Of a stretch of 51,830 bases of DNA, positions 1-7,907 are shown piece after piece; the first letter of the stretch is position 1, and every line of letters begins with the position of its first letter. The stretch is from Chromatiaceae bacterium. Its GTDB lineage: Bacteria > Pseudomonadota > Gammaproteobacteria > Chromatiales > Chromatiaceae. The notes beneath the pieces are model-generated. The model was given only the letters and a program-made list of their open reading frames with translations, was not told where the DNA came from and searched no databases. Position numbers and translations under genes: made by a program. The stretch lies in the NCBI GenBank assembly GCA_028277465.1, contig JANQGF010000166.1, positions 1 through 51,830 on the forward strand. Reading direction: 5' to 3'.

Positions 1-437
1 AGACCCTGGTCCAGCTGACATCTGACTTGTCACGCCTTGGCCTGCGGGTCCAGACGGCGGCCGACCTGGACGAGGCGCTGGAGACCCTGCAAGAAGAGGG
101 CGAGGGCTGTGAGCTGGTGCTCCTGGCCGCTCAGGTGTCCGGGGAGACCACCTGTGATACGATCCAGACCCTGTTGAAACGGACCCAGGGCCCTCATCCG
201 GCCGTGGCCGTGCTCGGAGAGCCCGGGAGCCAGAACCAGATGGCCGGCTGTTTCGGTGTCGGGGCGGTCGGTTTTCTCTCCAAGCCCATCGCCTTGGACC
301 GACTGACCGCATTGCTGGCCGGGGTGCTGCCGGAGCGGGTCACCAGCACATTGCCCCCGACCACGCAGGGCGACTCCAATAGGATCGGTGCGGGAGCCGA
401 CCCGCTCGACCGGCGCGAACAGATGGAGACCACATGA
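1..437 (+). CDS. C-terminal fragment of a protein ending in a degenerate receiver domain
   Basis: The frame is open from the left edge, so the gene starts outside the window and only about 145 C-terminal residues are visible. They resemble a response-regulator receiver fold: a hydrophobic strand ELVLLAAQVSG where the phospho-acceptor Asp normally sits, then GAVGFLSKPIALDRLTALL with the conserved Lys-Pro of the last active-site strand. The Asp position is Ala, so this receiver probably cannot be phosphorylated. The protein is probably the tail of a hybrid histidine kinase or a multi-receiver protein (inference). Its stop overlaps the start of the next gene by 4 bp, indicating translational coupling to a second receiver protein. 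Confidence 0.6.
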   Translation, partial: TLVQLTSDLSRLGLRVQTAADLDEALETLQEEGEGCELVLLAAQVSGETTCDTIQTLLKRTQGPHPAVAVLGEPGSQNQMAGCFGVGAVGFLSKPIALDRLTALLAGVLPERVTSTLPPTTQGDSNRIGAGADPLDRREQMETT

Positions 438-1327
438 ATCGCTACGCCGGTTTCAAGCTCCTGATCGTCGACGACCACGCACATAATCTCTTCACGCTGC
501 GCACCCTGATCGAGACGCACATGGCGGTCACCGTCTTGGAGGCCAGCTCCGGTCAGCAGGCGATCGGCATCACCCACCGGCACCCAGACATCGATCTCAT
601 CATCCTCGACGTGCAGATGCCCGAGATGGATGGCTTTCAGACCGCCTCACTCCTCAAGCTGCGCAAGCGCACCCGCGACATCCCCATCATCTTTCTCACC
701 GCTGCCTTCAAGTCCGAGGAGTTCCAGCAACGCGGGTTTGCGGTGGGCGCAGCCGATTATCTCCTCAAGCCGATCGAAGACAATCAGTTGATCAACAAGA
801 TCAGCACCTATTTTCGGCTGATCGAGAAGGAGCGCGCGCTCAACCAAGTCCTGGAGCGCAAGGTCGCCGAGCGAACCCTGGAACTGGCCGAGGCACGCCA
901 ATACTTGGAGAACATCGTCACGCACATGGGTGAGGCGCTGCTGGTGCTGGAGCCGAGCGGTACCATCAAGCTGACCAATCCGGCTGCCTGCCGCATGCTG
1001 GGTTATAGTAGTGGCGATCTGTTGGGCATGTCGATTGGCGATGTGTTCGAGGAGGAAGGGGACGAACAGGCCGGTGCCTTCATGGGGACCTGGCTGGAGG
1101 CGCTGATCCGCACGGGTGCCTTGAGTAAGATCGATGCGCGCTTCATCGCTCGCGACGGGCGGCGCGTGCCGATTCTCTTCTCGCGGACGGCGATCAAGGA
1201 CAACAGGGGCCAAATCAGCGATATCATCTGTATCGCGAAGGACATGACCGGCTACGTGCGGGTCGACGAGGACGCGGACCCGGCAATGCCTCGGACCGCA
1301 CGCAGAGAGATGTCGGAGGATGGATGA
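434..1327 (+). CDS. Response regulator with receiver, coiled-coil and PAS domains
   Basis: This 297-residue protein starts with a complete receiver domain (about 5-125): the acidic pair D13-D14, phospho-acceptor D59 in IILDVQMPEMDG, T89 and K112 in DYLLKP. A charged helical linker (about 128-155) leads into a PAS domain (about 155-275) with EALLVLEPSG, NPAACRMLGY and a PAC-like end. There is no HTH, kinase or cyclase output, so it probably works as a signalling adaptor, or passes its signal through the PAS domain. It is coupled by ATGA overlaps to the degenerate receiver gene upstream and the ArsR gene downstream. The partner kinase is probably just outside the window. Confidence 0.85.
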   Translation: MNRYAGFKLLIVDDHAHNLFTLRTLIETHMAVTVLEASSGQQAIGITHRHPDIDLIILDVQMPEMDGFQTASLLKLRKRTRDIPIIFLTAAFKSEEFQQRGFAVGAADYLLKPIEDNQLINKISTYFRLIEKERALNQVLERKVAERTLELAEARQYLENIVTHMGEALLVLEPSGTIKLTNPAACRMLGYSSGDLLGMSIGDVFEEEGDEQAGAFMGTWLEALIRTGALSKIDARFIARDGRRVPILFSRTAIKDNRGQISDIICIAKDMTGYVRVDEDADPAMPRTARREMSEDG

Positions 1328-1662
1328 TGAGCGAGCCAATAACACCAACTTTGCCCGAGGACGAGCATACGACCCTCACGGCCAATGCCCTGAAGGCCAT
1401 GGCCCACCCGCTGCGCTGGAAGATCCTTTGTTCGCTCGGAGACAGCGAGCTCTCGGTCGGAGAGATCGTCGAGCGCACCGGCACTTCACAGAGCAATATC
1501 TCCCAGCATCTCGAACAGCTGAGGAACAAGAACATCGTCGTCGCACGCAAAGAGGCGAACCGGATCTATTACCGGATCCGCAACGGCCAATTGCTCGAGC
1601 TCATTGGCATCATGCGGGAGGTGCTCTGCCCGGCCAATCTCGACGACCGGATGCCGAGATAG
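1324..1662 (+). CDS. ArsR-family winged-helix transcriptional repressor
   Basis: A 112-residue ArsR/SmtB-type regulator. The winged helix covers about residues 18-95, with the dimer/wing start ALKAMAHPLRWKILCSL, the recognition helix TGTSQSNISQHLEQLRNK and the wing NIVVARKEANRIYYRI. The classic arsenic-site helix ELCVCDL is ELSVGEI here, so the usual Cys metal ligands are missing; only isolated Cys residues remain (LCSLG and EVLCP). It probably senses something other than As(III), or a redox signal. The start is ATG 1324 or the adjacent ATG 1327, both overlapping the stop of the REC-PAS gene, so the two are translated together. The speE gene follows after 44 bp. Confidence 0.85.
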   Translation: MMSEPITPTLPEDEHTTLTANALKAMAHPLRWKILCSLGDSELSVGEIVERTGTSQSNISQHLEQLRNKNIVVARKEANRIYYRIRNGQLLELIGIMREVLCPANLDDRMPR

Positions 1663-1706
1663 GGGAGGCCATAATGGCGACCTGAATTCGCCTGGATAAG
1701 CTCGCC

Positions 1707-2579
1707 ATGCTCGATCCCAACCGATGGTTCTCGGAAGTCGTCGAGAACGAGGGCAGCGCCTTCTCGCTCAGGGTGCGCGAGAAGCTCCATGAGGAGCAGA
1801 GCCGGTACCAACGCATCGAGGTCTACGCCACCGAGGGCTTCGGCAATCTCATGGTCATCGACGGCTGCACCATGCTGTCGAGCCGCGAGAACTTCATCTA
1901 TCACGAGATGATGTCACACCCGGCACTCTTCACCCACCCGGCGCCCCGGCGGATCTGTATCATCGGGGGCGGTGACTGCGGCACACTCCGGGAGGTACTC
2001 AAGCATCCGGATGTCACCTCGGCGGTGCAAATCGATATCGACGAACGGGTGACCCGGGTATCCGAACGTTATTTCCCCGAGCTGACCGAGTCGAACCAGG
2101 ACCCCCGCGCCCAGCTCCTCTTCGAGGACGGGATTCGCTGGATTCAAGAGGCACCCACAGGAAGTTTGGACGTCCTGATCGTCGACAGCACCGACCCGGT
2201 AGGTCCAGCGGTTGGGCTCTTCACGCGCGATTTCTATGCCGACTGCTGGCGGGTACTCGACGGTTCCGGGATCCTGGTCCAGCAGAGCGAATCGCCTCTC
2301 TATCATCTGCGAATTCTCCGCGAGATGCGCGACGCGCTACGTGACGCAGGGTTCTCCGACAGGCGCAGGCTCCTGTTCCCTCAACCCATCTATCCTTCCG
2401 GTTGGTGGAGTGCAACCATGGCCGCAAAGGGGGTGTCGCTCGCAGACTTCCGCGCCGAGGACGCCGCTCGGAGGTCGTTCGAGACCCATTACTACAATGC
2501 CGAGATCCACCGCGCCGCACTCGCCCAACCCGAGTTTCTACGCCGCGAGTCTGCATTGGAAGATTGCCAAGCGGATTGA
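1707..2579 (+). CDS. speE: Spermidine synthase (polyamine aminopropyltransferase)
   Basis: This 290-residue protein matches the usual SpeE length. It transfers the aminopropyl group of decarboxylated S-adenosylmethionine to putrescine in the cytoplasm. The N-terminal beta-domain is present (QSRYQRIEVYATEGFGNLMV), then the Rossmann fold with the nucleotide loop IIGGGDCGTLREVLKH (about 86-100), acidic IDIDERV (109-115) and the catalytic loop DSTDPVGPA (160-168). Two small deviations are visible: Cys91 replaces the usual Gly in the GGGDGG loop, and the FIYHEM segment is preceded by SSREN rather than the usual acidic pair. No speD is visible nearby. The link to the upstream regulators is positional only. 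Confidence 0.92.
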   Translation: MLDPNRWFSEVVENEGSAFSLRVREKLHEEQSRYQRIEVYATEGFGNLMVIDGCTMLSSRENFIYHEMMSHPALFTHPAPRRICIIGGGDCGTLREVLKHPDVTSAVQIDIDERVTRVSERYFPELTESNQDPRAQLLFEDGIRWIQEAPTGSLDVLIVDSTDPVGPAVGLFTRDFYADCWRVLDGSGILVQQSESPLYHLRILREMRDALRDAGFSDRRRLLFPQPIYPSGWWSATMAAKGVSLADFRAEDAARRSFETHYYNAEIHRAALAQPEFLRRESALEDCQAD

Positions 2580-2689
2580 GACCGCGGCCTCGAGCTCGCG
2601 CGGTCATGGTGCCAACCCCTGCACTTGTCGCTGGTTTGGGCACCGATCTCGGCTGGTTTACCAAGGGGTCTCCTTGGTCACCGCACGAG

Positions 2690-2718
2690 CCGAAAAAAGG
2701 CGGGGCCCGAAGGCCCCG
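2690..2718 (-). terminator. Rho-independent terminator of the glnK-amtB operon
   Basis: Read on the minus strand, a perfect 7-bp GC stem (cggggcc/ggccccg) closed by a TTCG tetraloop is followed within two bases by a run of six T. It lies about 90 bp past the amtB stop. On the plus strand there is no T-tract after the stem, so it serves the leftward operon only. Confidence 0.85.
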
Positions 2719-2809
2719 AATGAATTCACAACAGACAAGAAAGAGATGGGGACTTTCGGGTTGGATGTACGACCTCTGTCCCCCAACGTTTGGTGTGCGG
2801 ATCGATCGG

Positions 2810-4126
2810 CTAGAGGATGTAGCCGCGCTCGTCGTGCAGCGCGATGTCTAGCCCCTCGGTCTCCTGCTCCTCGTTGACACGCAGTCCGATCGTGGCCTTC
2901 AGCACCAACAGGATCAAGAGGCTGACGACACCACCGTACACAAGTGTAGCCATGACCGAGAGGAACTGGATCCAGACTTGAGCGCCAATCCCGCTCACGC
3001 CGTCGGCCAAGCCAGCGCCGCCGAGAGCCGGCGCGGCGAAGACACCGGTGAGGATAGCGCCGACGATACCGGCCACTCCATGCACACCCCAGACGTCCAG
3101 TGAGTCGTCATAGCCGAACCAGTGTTTGACCTTGGTGGCAGCGATGAAGGCGAAGAGACCGCCGGCGAAGCCGATCGCCAACGCCCCCATCGGCCCTGCC
3201 GTGCCCGAGGCGGGCGTGATGGCGACCAGCCCCGCGACCGCACCCGTGGCAATCCCCAGGACTGAGGGTTTACCGTGGTTGATCCACTCCGCGAACATCC
3301 AGGTGAGTGCCGCCGCCGCGGTGGCGAGTTGGGTCACCGTCATGGCCATGCCGGCGGTGCCGTCGGCAGCCAGCTCCGAACCGGCATTGAAGCCGAACCA
3401 TCCAACCCAGAGCATGGATGCACCCACCACGGTCAAACCCAGATTGTGCGGCGGCATGGCGGTCCCCGGGTAACCCTTGCGCTTGCCGAGGACGAGCGCC
3501 GCCATGAGTGCCGCCACGCCCGCATTGATGTGGACCACGGTACCGCCGGCGAAGTCCAGCGCACCCATCTCGCCGATCCAGCCTCCACCCCAGACCCAGT
3601 GGGCGATCGGGGCATAGACCAGGGTGACCCAGAGCGCCATGAAGATGAGCATGGCGGAGAACTTCATGCGCTCGGCGAAGGCACCGACGATCAGAGCGGG
3701 AGTGATGATGGCGAAGGTCATCTGGAAGGTCATGAAGAGCGACTCCGGGATGGTCCCGGACAAGGCGTCGACCGTCACACCCGAGAGGAAGGCCTTCTCC
3801 AGACCGCCAATCCAGGCGTTCATCGCACCACCATCCGAGAAGGCGATGCTATAGGCATACAAGGCCCAGAGAATGCTCATCATGCAGGCGATGGCGAAGC
3901 ACTGCATCAGCACCGAGAGCACGTTCTTGGAGCGCACCAAGCCGGCGTAGAAGAGGGAGAGCCCCGGAATGGTCATGAAGAGGACCAGGGCGGTCGCGGT
4001 CAACATCCAGGCGGTATCGCCGGCGCTCAGCGCGGGCTCCTCCTGGGCGAAGACGGAGAGGGGCAGGATGGTCAAGAGGACCGCGAGCAGCGGTCTAGAC
4101 AGGGTCAGTTCTCGAATCGATTTCAC
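2810..4126 (-). CDS. amtB: Ammonium transporter AmtB
   Basis: A 438-residue Amt/MEP/Rh channel in the inner membrane that conducts ammonium/ammonia. A cleavable signal-like segment (about residues 10-28, ending VFAQ) precedes about eleven membrane helices. The two pore histidines are visible: H199 in GGTVVHINAG and H349 in VWGVHGVAGIVG. The cytoplasmic tail RVNEEQETEGLDIALHDERG matches the region that docks GlnK. Spacing to glnK upstream is 30 bp. The order porin-glnK-amtB suggests uptake under nitrogen limitation, with channel closure by GlnK when nitrogen is ample (known for the family). Confidence 0.95.
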   Translation of the reverse strand: MKSIRELTLSRPLLAVLLTILPLSVFAQEEPALSAGDTAWMLTATALVLFMTIPGLSLFYAGLVRSKNVLSVLMQCFAIACMMSILWALYAYSIAFSDGGAMNAWIGGLEKAFLSGVTVDALSGTIPESLFMTFQMTFAIITPALIVGAFAERMKFSAMLIFMALWVTLVYAPIAHWVWGGGWIGEMGALDFAGGTVVHINAGVAALMAALVLGKRKGYPGTAMPPHNLGLTVVGASMLWVGWFGFNAGSELAADGTAGMAMTVTQLATAAAALTWMFAEWINHGKPSVLGIATGAVAGLVAITPASGTAGPMGALAIGFAGGLFAFIAATKVKHWFGYDDSLDVWGVHGVAGIVGAILTGVFAAPALGGAGLADGVSGIGAQVWIQFLSVMATLVYGGVVSLLILLVLKATIGLRVNEEQETEGLDIALHDERGYIL

Positions 4127-4156
4127 CGTTTACTTCTCCCGAATGTTACCCATGAA

Positions 4157-4570
<414 letters not shown>

Positions 4571-5299
4571 CTAGAATTCCTTGTTCCAGCCGACCCAGAA
4601 CTTGGGATCCACGTCATAGGTGTCTCGGCTGACTTGGTCGTAGTTGAAGCTGAAGGTCCCGAACTCGCCGGCCTCGCGGCTGATGGACACACCCCAATGG
4701 CCATAGTCGTTGCCACCGTCGTTATAACGGAAGTCGTAGTAGCCGCCGTGCAGTCCCAGGCCGAGCTCGTAGGGCAGCTCGAACTCCAGGCTGGCGTGAT
4801 AGTAGAGGTCGCCCTGAATGAAGTTGGCCTCGTTGTCGGCGACGCCCGGGGCGTCATCGGCCTGACCGTAAAAGGTGTAGGCAACACCGGCGGTCACCCA
4901 TTTGTAGGTGCCGCTGGCACCGATCTCCGCGAAATCGCTGTCGCGACCGTCCGGGTAGGCGTAATAGATGAGGCCCAGGTCGTAACTGAAGTCGTCGTTC
5001 ACCGAGCCGCCGAACCCACCATAGAGATCGAGCTCATAGTTGGTCGAGTCGCCTTCGCCGAAGTCCACGTTCGAGAGCCAAGTCCCGACATAGAGACCTG
5101 TCTCATGGGCATAGTCGAGCCCACCCTGGATCGCAGGTTGATCGTCGGTCTGGGTCTGGCCGCGCCAGATGTAGTTGCTGACGGCGCCGATATTGGCGCT
5201 GATGGAGTGCGGACTCTCGGCCGCGGCCGTCTGCAAGGCACCGATGCCGAGGGTCATAGCGCCGAGGGCCAGCGCCGCGCTGGTGGGTTGTGCGTTCAT
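4571..5299 (-). CDS. TorF-family putative outer-membrane porin
   Basis: This 242-residue protein has a signal peptide (about 1-27, ending TAAA before ESPHS) and alternating aromatic beta-strands ending in a C-terminal Phe (WVGWNKEF), typical of outer-membrane beta-barrels. SANIGAVSNYIWRGQTQT and GLDYAHETGLYVGTWLSNV are characteristic of the TorF/Gcw_chp family of proteobacterial putative porins, which often precede glnK-amtB. A good ribosome site (AGAGGT) lies about 9 bases upstream of the ATG. As the first gene of the nitrogen operon it may let small nitrogen compounds through the outer membrane. That role is inferred from context only. Confidence 0.82.
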   Translation of the reverse strand: MNAQPTSAALALGAMTLGIGALQTAAAESPHSISANIGAVSNYIWRGQTQTDDQPAIQGGLDYAHETGLYVGTWLSNVDFGEGDSTNYELDLYGGFGGSVNDDFSYDLGLIYYAYPDGRDSDFAEIGASGTYKWVTAGVAYTFYGQADDAPGVADNEANFIQGDLYYHASLEFELPYELGLGLHGGYYDFRYNDGGNDYGHWGVSISREAGEFGTFSFNYDQVSRDTYDVDPKFWVGWNKEF

Positions 5300-5414
5300 T
5301 TGTTTCTTACCTCTCTGAATCTCCAGACATCATTCGAGTAATCTCGGATCGGCCACGCCGACACCTGGAGGATCGCCGGCGTGAGGAGATGACGTATAGA
5401 CACCCCGGGTACCT

Positions 5415-5430
5415 AGCACATCGCATGCCA
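5415..5430 (-). promoter_or_regulatory. Candidate sigma-54 (-24/-12) promoter of the porin-glnK-amtB operon
   Basis: On the minus strand TGGCATGCGATGTGCT matches TGGCAC-N5-TTGCW at all but two positions, with the invariant GG and GC at the correct spacing. It lies about 115 bp upstream of the porin start. RpoN/NtrC control of glnK-amtB is well known in proteobacteria. No convincing NtrC palindrome was found by eye upstream. Confidence 0.5.
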
Positions 5431-6031
5431 GAATTTCAGAAGATGCTCATGATTGGCCATCCCGGGCGAGATCGGCAGGCGATTCGAGAATCTGGTTCTC
5501 GCGTCGCTTCGTCGTCGGTCGCTGAGCGACCCGGAACGGCGGGGGATCCGATCCCTTAGCGCACGGCGTGGCTCAATCGCGCTTGCCTGACTTGGGGGAA
5601 ACCGTTAGACGTTTTTCGGCATCATGTGCCAAAGTCACAACAGAAACGCGCACCGAATTGGGGCGTCGAGCGCCTGCATCGCCGGCCGACGCCCCGAAAG
5701 AGTGCATTGATCGGCGCAGACGCCGAAAAGCTGGGCTCCTATAATGAGAGACAATTGCCCGGCCCTCCTCCGCCCTCGCGCTGGCCGGTAGCTGGCTTGT
5801 TTGCCGAAGCGGCAGGCCGCAACTGCAGACGCCTTAGGCGATTGCCGGAAATGTTTTCATACCAGATGGCGCCGGATTGAGGCTCGCCTTCAAGGAGCGC
5901 CACCAGGAGCATCGCCGGGCGATGTGACTGCCGGCGCGACGCAGAAGGCGGGCGTCAAGACCAGCCAGGTGGTACGAGCATTGACAGAAATCGCCTTAGA
6001 TCGGCAGCGACCCCAACCCAGAGGTATCCCC
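5431..6031. other. Intergenic region between the nitrogen operon and ubiK
   Basis: About 600 bp between divergent transcription units with no convincing gene. Short reading frames at 5290-5559 and 5626-5880 have no recognisable domains or ribosome sites. The region presumably holds enhancer sites for the sigma-54 promoter and the promoter of the ubiK block, none of which could be assigned. Confidence 0.4.
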
Positions 6032-6298
6032 ATGTTGGATCCGAAACAGATCGACGACCTGGTCCAGCGACTCTCCTCGGCCGTCCCGAAGGGCATCCAG
6101 GTGTTGCAGGAAGACATCAACCGCAATCTGCAGGCGTCACTCGAAGCGGGCCTTTCCCGGCTGGATCTGGTCACGCGCGAAGAGTTCGATGTCCAGTCAG
6201 CCGTGTTGGCCCGGACGCGGGAGAAGCTCGCCGCGCTCGAGACCCAAGTGGCCGCGTTGGAGGCGGCGCTCGCCGCCGGCAGACCAGCGGCGGACTGA
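6032..6298 (+). CDS. ubiK: Ubiquinone biosynthesis accessory factor UbiK
   Basis: This 88-residue protein is of normal length for the UbiK/YqiC (BMFP) family. These small proteins help the aerobic Ubi complex make ubiquinone and can form trimeric coiled coils at membranes. MLDPKQIDDLVQRLSSAVP is the typical start, and LVTREEFDVQSAVLARTREK followed by the heptad ALETQVAALEAAL is the conserved C-terminal coiled coil. The frame is open upstream, but the family start and the GAGG 7 bases upstream fix ATG 6032. comM follows after 16 bp, a common gammaproteobacterial neighbour. Confidence 0.9.
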   Translation: MLDPKQIDDLVQRLSSAVPKGIQVLQEDINRNLQASLEAGLSRLDLVTREEFDVQSAVLARTREKLAALETQVAALEAALAAGRPAAD

Positions 6299-6314
6299 GC
6301 CCGCGGCCAGGGAG

Positions 6315-7841
6315 TTGGCACTCTGCACACTTCACAGCCGAGCACGCGTGGGGATCGAGGCCCCCGCGGTGACGGTCGAGGTCCATTTGTCCGGAGGGCT
6401 ACCGGCGCTCTCGATGGTGGGCCTGCCGGAGCTGGCCGTGAAGGAGAGCAAGGACCGGGTACGCGGGGCCCTGCTCAACGCGCGTTTTCGGTTTCCCGAC
6501 GGGCGTGTCACCATCAATCTGGCACCAGCCGATCTACCGAAGGAGGGTGGCCGGTTCGATCTACCCATCGCGCTCGGGATCCTGGGTGCAACGGGCCAGC
6601 TGGCAGCCCATGCGCTTGGCGGCTATGAGTTCGTCGGTGAACTGGCCCTGTCCGGCGAGCTGCGCCCGGTCAACGGCGTCCTCCCGGTCGCGGTGGCCGC
6701 GCGGAACGCCGGGCGCGAGCTCGTCCTGCCGCGAGAGAATGCCCCCGAGGCGGCGCTGGTGAGCGGCCTCTCGCTGCGCCCCTCGGGCCATCTGCTGGAG
6801 GTCTGCGGGCATTTGAACGGAGCGCACCCCTTGGCGCCCTTCGCGGCCGATGATCCCGCGCTCCCCGAACCCAGGTATCCGGATCTCGCCGAGGTACGTG
6901 GCCAGGGCCACGCCAAGCGAGCACTCGAGGTCGCCGCCGCCGGGGGGCATAGCCTGCTCTTGATCGGTCCCCCGGGGACCGGAAAGTCGATGCTGGCCAA
7001 CCGGCTACCCGGGCTCTTGCCGCCCCTGACCGAGGCGGAGGCGTTGGAGACGGCAGCCATTCGCTCGGTCAGCGACCGCGACCCCTTCCAGCCGGACCGC
7101 TGGCGCGAGCGACCCTTCCGAGCGCCTCACCACACGGCGTCCGGAGTGGCCCTGGTCGGCGGTGGTAGCAATCCGCAGCCGGGCGAGATCTCGCTTGCTC
7201 ATCAGGGGGTCCTCTTCCTGGATGAGCTGCCGGAGTTCGACCGCAAGGTCCTCGAGGTCTTGCGCGAGCCATTGGAATCGGGCCATATCCACATCTCTCG
7301 GGCGGCACGCACGGCGCGCTTTCCCGCTCGTTTCCAGTTGGTGGCCGCCATGAACCCCTGCCCTTGTGGCTATCTGGGGGACAGCAGCGGACGCTGTCAT
7401 TGCGCCGCCGATCAGGTCGCACGCTATCGCGGCCGCATCTCGGGGCCGCTGCTCGACCGCATCGACATGCATGTCGAGGTGCCGAGGCTCCCGCTCGCGC
7501 AACTTGCCGGACCAACGCCCGAGGGGATGGAGACCAGCTCGATGGTCGCCGGCCGCGTGGCCGCTGCCCGCGGGCTTCAGTTGGCGCGCGCGGGCGGGCC
7601 GAACAGCGCGCTCGGCACGCGCGAGATCGAACGCGACTGCCTGCTCGATGCGGCCGGCCGGCGGCTGATCGAGCAGGCACTCGCGCGTCTCGCGCTCTCG
7701 GCCCGGGCCTATCATCGGATCTTGAAGGTGGCCCGTACGATCGCCGATCTGCAAGATGCGCCGAACATCGATTCGACGCATTTGAGCGAGGCGATTGGCT
7801 ATCGTCGGCTGGATCGGGGGGCATCGTCCCGAGGAGATTGA
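6315..7841 (+). CDS. comM: ComM/YifB-family AAA+ ATPase (Mg-chelatase-like)
   Basis: A 508-residue protein. The family's start (short residue, then LxxxHTRAxxG) is matched exactly by ALCTLHSRARVG from TTG 6315, so this unusual TTG is preferred over the longer frame that would overlap ubiK. Domains: an N-terminal Lon-protease-like fold (about 5-165), then an AAA+ core with Walker A GPPGTGKS (218-225), Walker B VLFLDELPEF, and a Cys-rich insert CPCGYLGD...CHC, then the C-terminal ChlI domain. ComM is a branch-migration helicase used in natural transformation. The ribosome site next to the TTG is weak. Confidence 0.9.
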   Translation: MALCTLHSRARVGIEAPAVTVEVHLSGGLPALSMVGLPELAVKESKDRVRGALLNARFRFPDGRVTINLAPADLPKEGGRFDLPIALGILGATGQLAAHALGGYEFVGELALSGELRPVNGVLPVAVAARNAGRELVLPRENAPEAALVSGLSLRPSGHLLEVCGHLNGAHPLAPFAADDPALPEPRYPDLAEVRGQGHAKRALEVAAAGGHSLLLIGPPGTGKSMLANRLPGLLPPLTEAEALETAAIRSVSDRDPFQPDRWRERPFRAPHHTASGVALVGGGSNPQPGEISLAHQGVLFLDELPEFDRKVLEVLREPLESGHIHISRAARTARFPARFQLVAAMNPCPCGYLGDSSGRCHCAADQVARYRGRISGPLLDRIDMHVEVPRLPLAQLAGPTPEGMETSSMVAGRVAAARGLQLARAGGPNSALGTREIERDCLLDAAGRRLIEQALARLALSARAYHRILKVARTIADLQDAPNIDSTHLSEAIGYRRLDRGASSRGD

Positions 7842-7907
7842 CGCCAGCCCGCCGCCCCTGCCGCAGCGACGGCTGTCCATTCTGAATCCTGACGCCAAAG
7901 ACCCTTG

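Noticed and set aside
5558-5573. GCAC-N3-GTG as an NtrC site
   Set aside because: The half-site spacing is wrong for the NtrC palindrome.
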